Shown: positions 51,516-55,460 of the stretch, one piece after another
Numbering within the stretch: position 1 is the stretch's first letter
Layout of the letters: each line of letters opens with the position of its first letter
NCBI GenBank assembly: GCA_033875315.1
Contig: JANRJG010000023.1
Location: 1 to 55,460, forward strand
Length of the DNA stretch: 55,460 nucleotides
DNA from: Candidatus Methylacidiphilales bacterium
GTDB taxonomy: Bacteria > Verrucomicrobiota > Verrucomicrobiia > Methylacidiphilales > CAZTYG01
Reading direction: 5' to 3'
Program-made: the position numbers and the translations under genes
The notes under the pieces: generated by a model
What the model was told of the DNA's origin: nothing
Database searches by the model: none
Seen by the model: only the letters and a program-made list of their open reading frames with translations

Positions 51516-52922
51516 ATGTCTTCCGGAACGGCCCAGACTCTTTCTCCCGAACAGCGCTCCCTTTTCCTCAAGGCCAAGGAGGCCTCCGATCGCAACAACC
51601 ACGACTACGCCATTTCCCTCCTTGGCCAGCTCGTCCATGACGTCCCCGGCAACCTCGAGGTCCGCCGCCTGCTCCGCGCCAACACCTTGGTCAAGTTCCG
51701 CGGCGCCTCTTCCCTCGCCCGCGGCATGAGCGCGGTCAAGATGCAACCCCTGCTCATCAAGGGCCGCAACGCCCTGAAAAAAAATCCCCTCGAGGCCCTC
51801 GAAGTGGCCGAGGAAGCCCTCGCCATCGAACCCACCAACGGCCAGGCCAACCAGCTGCTGGCCGAAGCCGGCGATGCCGCGGGCTTCCCGGGCATCGCCA
51901 TCCTGGCCTTCGAAACCCTGCGCGACGCCAAGCCCGACGACGTGGCCGCCCTGAAACAACTCGGCCAGGCCTACATCCGCGCCGGCATGATCGACCGCGC
52001 CCTCGTGACCTATCAAAAGGCCAACGAAATCGCCCCCACCGACGGCGAGGCCCTCAAAGGCCTCAAGGATTGCAGCGCCATGCAGGCCTCCTCCAAGGGC
52101 GGATGGGACCAGGAAAGCGATTTCCGCAACCAACTCAAGGATGCCGACCAGGCCAAACTTCTCGAACAACAATCCCGCGTGGTCAAGTCGGACGAGGCCA
52201 TCGACGCCCAACTGGCCGAGCTCATTCCCCAATACAACGAGAACCCCAACAACCTGAACATCGTCAAACAGATTGGCGATCTCTATGACCGGCGCGAGGA
52301 CCTGGCCAACGCCCTCACCTTCTTCGAGTGGGCCTTCCACCTTTCCAACCAGGCCGACCCCGAACTGGAAAAACGCATCCACAAGATCCGGGTCCGCCAG
52401 CAGGAAGTCGTCGTCAAGGAACTGGAAGCCCGTCTGCTCACCGCCGAGGAGGAAGAGAAACCCGCCATCCAGGCCGAATTGGACGCCCTCCGGCAACAAC
52501 GTGCCGGCTTCGAGTTGGAAAGCGCCCAGGAACGGGTCAAGCGCTACCCCAACGACCTCAACCTCCGCTTCGAACTCGGCCGGGCCCTCGTCCACGCCGG
52601 GCAATACAAAGAGGCCCAGCCCGAACTCCAACTCGCGCTCAAACAACCCAACGTCCGCCACCAGGCCTACAACCTCCTCGGTATCTCCTTCTGGAAGCGC
52701 AAAATGCTCGACTTCGCCGTCCGCCAGTTCCAGACCGCCAAGTCGGAAATCCTCGGCATGGACGGGCTCAAGAAAGAAATCGTCTACAACCTCGGGTGCG
52801 TGCTGGAGGAATCCGGCAAGAAGGACGAGGGCCTGGAGCAGTTCAAGGAAATCTACGAAGTCGACTCCCAGTTCAAAGACGTCGCCGAACGCGTCGAGCG
52901 TTCCTACGGGCAAGAAGAGTAA
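51516..52922 (+). CDS. Tetratricopeptide repeat protein
   Basis: The 468-residue cytoplasmic-looking protein is built of TPR-type helix pairs: AISLLGQLVHDVPGNLEVRRLL, ALEVAEEALAIEPTNGQANQLL, LKQLGQAYIRAGMIDRALVTYQ, LALKQPNVRHQAYNLLG, with a coiled stretch about 285-335 (ELEARLLTAEEEEKPAIQ). ATG at 51516, divergent from plsY. No other domain is seen; it is a scaffold or partner-binding protein. Confidence 0.88.
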   Translation: MSSGTAQTLSPEQRSLFLKAKEASDRNNHDYAISLLGQLVHDVPGNLEVRRLLRANTLVKFRGASSLARGMSAVKMQPLLIKGRNALKKNPLEALEVAEEALAIEPTNGQANQLLAEAGDAAGFPGIAILAFETLRDAKPDDVAALKQLGQAYIRAGMIDRALVTYQKANEIAPTDGEALKGLKDCSAMQASSKGGWDQESDFRNQLKDADQAKLLEQQSRVVKSDEAIDAQLAELIPQYNENPNNLNIVKQIGDLYDRREDLANALTFFEWAFHLSNQADPELEKRIHKIRVRQQEVVVKELEARLLTAEEEEKPAIQAELDALRQQRAGFELESAQERVKRYPNDLNLRFELGRALVHAGQYKEAQPELQLALKQPNVRHQAYNLLGISFWKRKMLDFAVRQFQTAKSEILGMDGLKKEIVYNLGCVLEESGKKDEGLEQFKEIYEVDSQFKDVAERVERSYGQEE

Positions 52923-53568
52923 GAGCCCTCTCGTGTCATCAACGGTCGGTTTTAGCTATCAGCTATCGGCCGTCAGCTTTCAGCTTTTCGGCCACCGTAA
53001 TCAGTCGTCCGTCCACCGCCTCCCCCATTTCCTCTCGTCCTCTTACTCGCTCTCGTGCTCGTTCTCTCCATCCCCGTTCAAGTTTCCCGAAGGCCCCGTC
53101 GGGCAACGCCCTCACGGGGAGGTTTGAAATTACAGCTTTCCACTTTCCTCCATATTAGACAGAGAAATCCTTCTTCCTTGCTGTCGGCCATCAGCTGTCC
53201 GCTTTCAGTTTATCCTTACACGCCCCGGCCCGATCAATCACCGGTCGATAAAACTATGAGAGGACAACCCTCCAAGCGGCACCCAGCGCTCCGCTGCTGG
53301 AACTCAACTATTGAACTACTATTCCATGCCTTGATTGTATTACACGCAATTGTTTTTTTTGATTACCTTTTTGTCGATCAATCACTTGAGAATATCACTG
53401 AAAATGCAAAAATATGCAGAAGCAAATGGGCGACTAAACAAATACGGCTTGAAGATTGGATCCCGAGAATTTTTGTATTCAGATATGAACATATTCCGCA
53501 TGAAGATTTTTCTAACACCTCCACCTGTTTCAACTTGAAAATCCGGGAAGCTTCTGCAACGTCGGTCC
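52923..53568. repeat. Repeat-rich non-coding stretch
   Basis: Contains CAGCTATCGGCCGTCAGC and TCAGCTTTTCGG-type words (52955-52990), a second TCGGCCATCAGCTGTCCGC copy (53184-53202), CTCGTTCTCT and TACTCGCTCTCG words (53043-53070), and a CCCCGT/ACGGGG dyad (53095-53121). From about 53250 the sequence turns AT-richer. Frames here show no homology. These look like dispersed intergenic repeats between an ordinary gene and a possibly acquired one. Confidence 0.55.
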
Positions 53569-54759
53569 ATGAGGCCAACAATCCTGTGTGCTTTACTCGT
53601 CCTGCCTTTGTTCCATGCATTAGCTTCTTACGGCACCTTGCTTAAAACTTACAACTTTGCCGCCGGCGATATGGTCCGGGATCCGATTCGAGACATTATG
53701 TATTGCACGGTTCCCGAAACTAACAGTGTGGCAGCAATTGACACAAATACACTTGAAGTAATCGCCACCATTTATTGCGGAAGCAATCCAGCTGCCCTGG
53801 ATGTCACCCAAGATGGAAATTTGCTCTTTGTAGCCAATTCAGGATCCACCACCCAAGGCATCGCCAAAATTGATCTACAGACATTCACACTACTCGGTTA
53901 CATCGCAACCACCCAAAATTGTTATGATGTGGCAGCCGGCTCAGATAAAATAGTTTATACACGCGAAAATCAAATCAGGGCATACAACACTGAAACGGGA
54001 GCGGTCCTCAGTGGGGCACCATCCGGAGTATTTATCTACTCAGGTAAAATTGCCCTCAGTCCTGACCGAAAAACACTTTTCTATTACCAAAGCGGCCTCA
54101 GTCCCTCCACTTGGTACAAACTGGACGTCACCCAATGGCCCGCAACGGTTTCAAGTTCTGGCACCTATGGTTCCAACGGCTCCGATTTTGCACTCAGCGC
54201 CGACGGCCAATTCATCACATTTGCCTCGGGCGCGCCTTATAGCGTAGACAAACTTAGCTCCACAAATCCAACCTCCAGCTTCGGCACATTCAATACAGGA
54301 GCCTATCCGAGATCTGTTACGTATAGCGCCGACGGCTCCACTCTTTTTGCCACCCACACATCCGGCCATATTGATGCTTGGGATGCGGCAACTTATGTCC
54401 TCAAAGCCAACATCATACTGACGGGTGAAGCATACAGTCTCTTAACCGATCGGAAAAGCCGTGTTCTTTTTGCAGGCGACATCAGGTTCCAATCGCCGAA
54501 TTTGCTTCGCGCATTTTTTATTGGTCAGTCCGAAAATGATGTGCCACTCAACACAGAAATACTCAGGGCCGTTGAAATCACTTGGGATTCGGAGGTCGGC
54601 CAGCTTTATCAAGTTCAGTGGAGACAATTGGCTAACGACACGCTTAGTTGGCAGGACTTGGGCTCTCCCATCCTCGGCAATGGATTGCGCATGAGCGTCT
54701 TTGACAAGCCTCGCGATTTCCGCGCCAAATTCTACCGCGTGACCAAGGTCAGTCCCTGA
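53569..54759 (+). CDS. Secreted YncE-like beta-propeller protein
   Basis: The 396-residue protein has a signal peptide (ILCALLVLPLFHALA) and repeated WD/YVTN-type blades: NSVAAIDTNTLEVIATIYCGSNPAALDVTQDG, GIAKIDLQTFTLLGYI, NQIRAYNTETGAVLSG, and SVTYSADGSTLFATHTSGHIDAWDAATYVLKA. A C-terminal beta domain (ITWDSEVGQLYQVQW, FRAKFYRVT) resembles the small trailing module common in exported verrucomicrobial proteins. The gene is visibly AT-richer than its neighbours. Function unknown; envelope or substrate-binding role possible. Confidence 0.8.
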   Translation: MRPTILCALLVLPLFHALASYGTLLKTYNFAAGDMVRDPIRDIMYCTVPETNSVAAIDTNTLEVIATIYCGSNPAALDVTQDGNLLFVANSGSTTQGIAKIDLQTFTLLGYIATTQNCYDVAAGSDKIVYTRENQIRAYNTETGAVLSGAPSGVFIYSGKIALSPDRKTLFYYQSGLSPSTWYKLDVTQWPATVSSSGTYGSNGSDFALSADGQFITFASGAPYSVDKLSSTNPTSSFGTFNTGAYPRSVTYSADGSTLFATHTSGHIDAWDAATYVLKANIILTGEAYSLLTDRKSRVLFAGDIRFQSPNLLRAFFIGQSENDVPLNTEILRAVEITWDSEVGQLYQVQWRQLANDTLSWQDLGSPILGNGLRMSVFDKPRDFRAKFYRVTKVSP

Positions 54760-54844
54760 CCTATTTCTATTAATTAAGCCTAGCCGAACCCTAAATTAAA
54801 GTCCTTTTGATCGGGAAGAGGATATCCCCCCGTTCCCAAACGGA

Positions 54845-54874
54845 GAAGGGCGGCCCGTTTCCGGGCCGCCCTTC
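54845..54874 (-). terminator. Terminator hairpin after the RNase P RNA gene
   Basis: A perfect 13-bp hairpin GAAGGGCGGCCCG-TTTC-CGGGCCGCCCTTC (54845-54874) lies just after the 3' end of the RNase P RNA on the minus strand. The following T content is poor (CTCCGTTTGGG), so termination efficiency is uncertain, but position and stem fit. Confidence 0.65.
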
Positions 54875-54879
54875 GTGGA

Positions 54880-55280
54880 CTGAGGCGATAAGCCGAATTT
54901 TGTTCCCCGCGGTTTCACACGCGGTTCGATGATCATTTCTCTCCCCGCCGGTTGCCCGGCGGGACCCCGCCTGCGCGGGGTGCAGCCTACCCGGGGGGAT
55001 TCCGCTTGCGCGGAAGGTCAGGCAACCTCCCCCCTGTTCGGCCTTGCACCATCCAGGGTTTTTCGTGCCCCCCCGGTCTCCCGGAGGGCGGTGGGCTCTT
55101 ACCCCGCCTTTTCACCCTTACCCATCCTTGTGGGATGGGCGGTTTGTTTTCTGTGACACTCTCCGTCCACCACCGGTTACCCGATGGCGTCCCGTGTGTT
55201 CTCCACGGTGGACTGCCTGAGGGTGTTCGGACTTTCCTCTCCGGCTTCCTTGCGGTCGCCGCAGCGATCATCTGCCTCAA
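54880..55280 (-). ncRNA. rnpB: RNase P RNA (class A)
   Basis: Read on the minus strand, the P1 arms TTGAGGC (near 55280) and GCCTCA (near 54880) enclose conserved blocks: GAGGAAAGTCCG (55239-55228), GGTAAGGGTGAAAAGGC (55122-55106), GGTAAGAGCCCACCG, the GGGTAGGCTGC stretch, AGAGAAATGATC (54942-54931) and the 3' CAAAATTCGGCTTATCG. These match the catalytic core of class A RNase P RNA, which trims tRNA 5' ends. The exact ends are approximate. Confidence 0.95.
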
Positions 55281-55353
55281 GGTTGACGCTATCACATCCC
55301 TGCCCCGGGACAAGCTCTTAGAGCCTATCCGGATAACCCGCGTGACCCGCGCT

Positions 55354-55450
55354 GGGGATCAAAAAGCCGTCCGGCGAGGCGCGAGGAGGGAGCAGGTATG
55401 AAATATACCCGTGACCGACGAGCAACAAAGCGGGGCGGCTTTTTGGCCCC
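55354..55450. repeat. Palindromic repeat upstream of the RNase P RNA gene
   Basis: Arms GGGGATCAAAAAGCCG (55354-55369) and CGGCTTTTTGGCCCC (55436-55450) are inverted copies with one inserted base. Between them are GGCGAGGCGCGAGGAGG and an inner GGTAT-GAAAT-ATACC hairpin (55395-55409), then CGACGAGCAACAAAG. The layout is of a dispersed palindromic element inserted just upstream of rnpB. Its effect on rnpB transcription is unknown. Confidence 0.6.
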
Positions 55451-55460
55451 AGCCCAGAGG

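Noticed and set aside
53055-53645. 196-codon plus-strand frame before the beta-propeller gene
   Set aside because: It runs through repeat DNA, overlaps the propeller signal peptide in another frame, and has no motif.

Overview
The window reads as a GC-rich chromosomal segment of a free-living Gram-negative bacterium, most likely a Verrucomicrobiota member (Opitutae-like; this placement is an inference). Supporting signs are a PEP-CTERM protein with autotransporter-type beta repeats, paired GH95-type and DUF5703 glycosidases, many lipoproteins, a YXWGXW-repeat protein, the rpoZ-smpB order, a class A RNase P RNA, and palindromic intergenic repeats of a kind common in that phylum. Genes are dense, on both strands, and mostly housekeeping with several accessory modules.

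Layout. 1-250: tail of an IS630-type transposase. 251-8042 (minus): an RG-rich conserved protein, then a same-strand set read as hybrid sensor kinase, small lipoprotein, SulP anion transporter with STAS domain, and a second hybrid kinase with an ethylene-receptor-like membrane domain. 8147-15900: MscL, inositol monophosphatase, a sodium:solute symporter with a two-helix partner, a DUF1460 peptidase, YhbY, sulfite reductase hemoprotein and MidA. 15908-21351: sugar mutarotase, mannose-1-phosphate guanylyltransferase, OsmC, DUF192 lipoprotein, an iron-sulfur (6-4) photolyase and a secreted protein. 21424-21815: tRNA-Pro(TGG) followed by tandem 145-base repeats that copy the tRNA 3' end. 21912-25947: rpoZ, smpB, a GlcD-type oxidase, TerC and a thioredoxin/MsrA-like protein.

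26239-31210: YXWGXW protein, then a run of YHS protein, alpha/beta hydrolase, NTF2-like protein, ECF-type sigma factor and zinc anti-sigma factor, probably a stress regulon. 31230-33671: HxlR regulator divergent from a DinB-like protein and MATE pump, with a palindrome between them. 33704-38318: methyltransferase, DUF4256, an unknown helical protein, a B12-type radical SAM enzyme and a glutamine amidotransferase. 38319-45415: a 5'-truncated PEP-CTERM gene beside a palindromic repeat, then convergent DUF5703 and GH95 glycoside hydrolases. 45691-51376 (minus): plsY-gpsA, gloA-like, rpe, lepA, lepB. 51516-55460: TPR protein, a repeat-rich gap, an AT-richer secreted beta-propeller gene, RNase P RNA with its terminator hairpin, and a palindromic repeat upstream of it.

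The observations most worth following up are the ethylene-receptor-like kinase paired with a sensor kinase whose phospho-accepting histidine is replaced by glutamate, and the hairpin-rich 145-base repeats downstream of tRNA-Pro, which recall the rtT repeats at E. coli tyrT. Starts were chosen by ribosome-binding-site and homology reasoning and several are uncertain; all family names come from recognised motifs, not searches.
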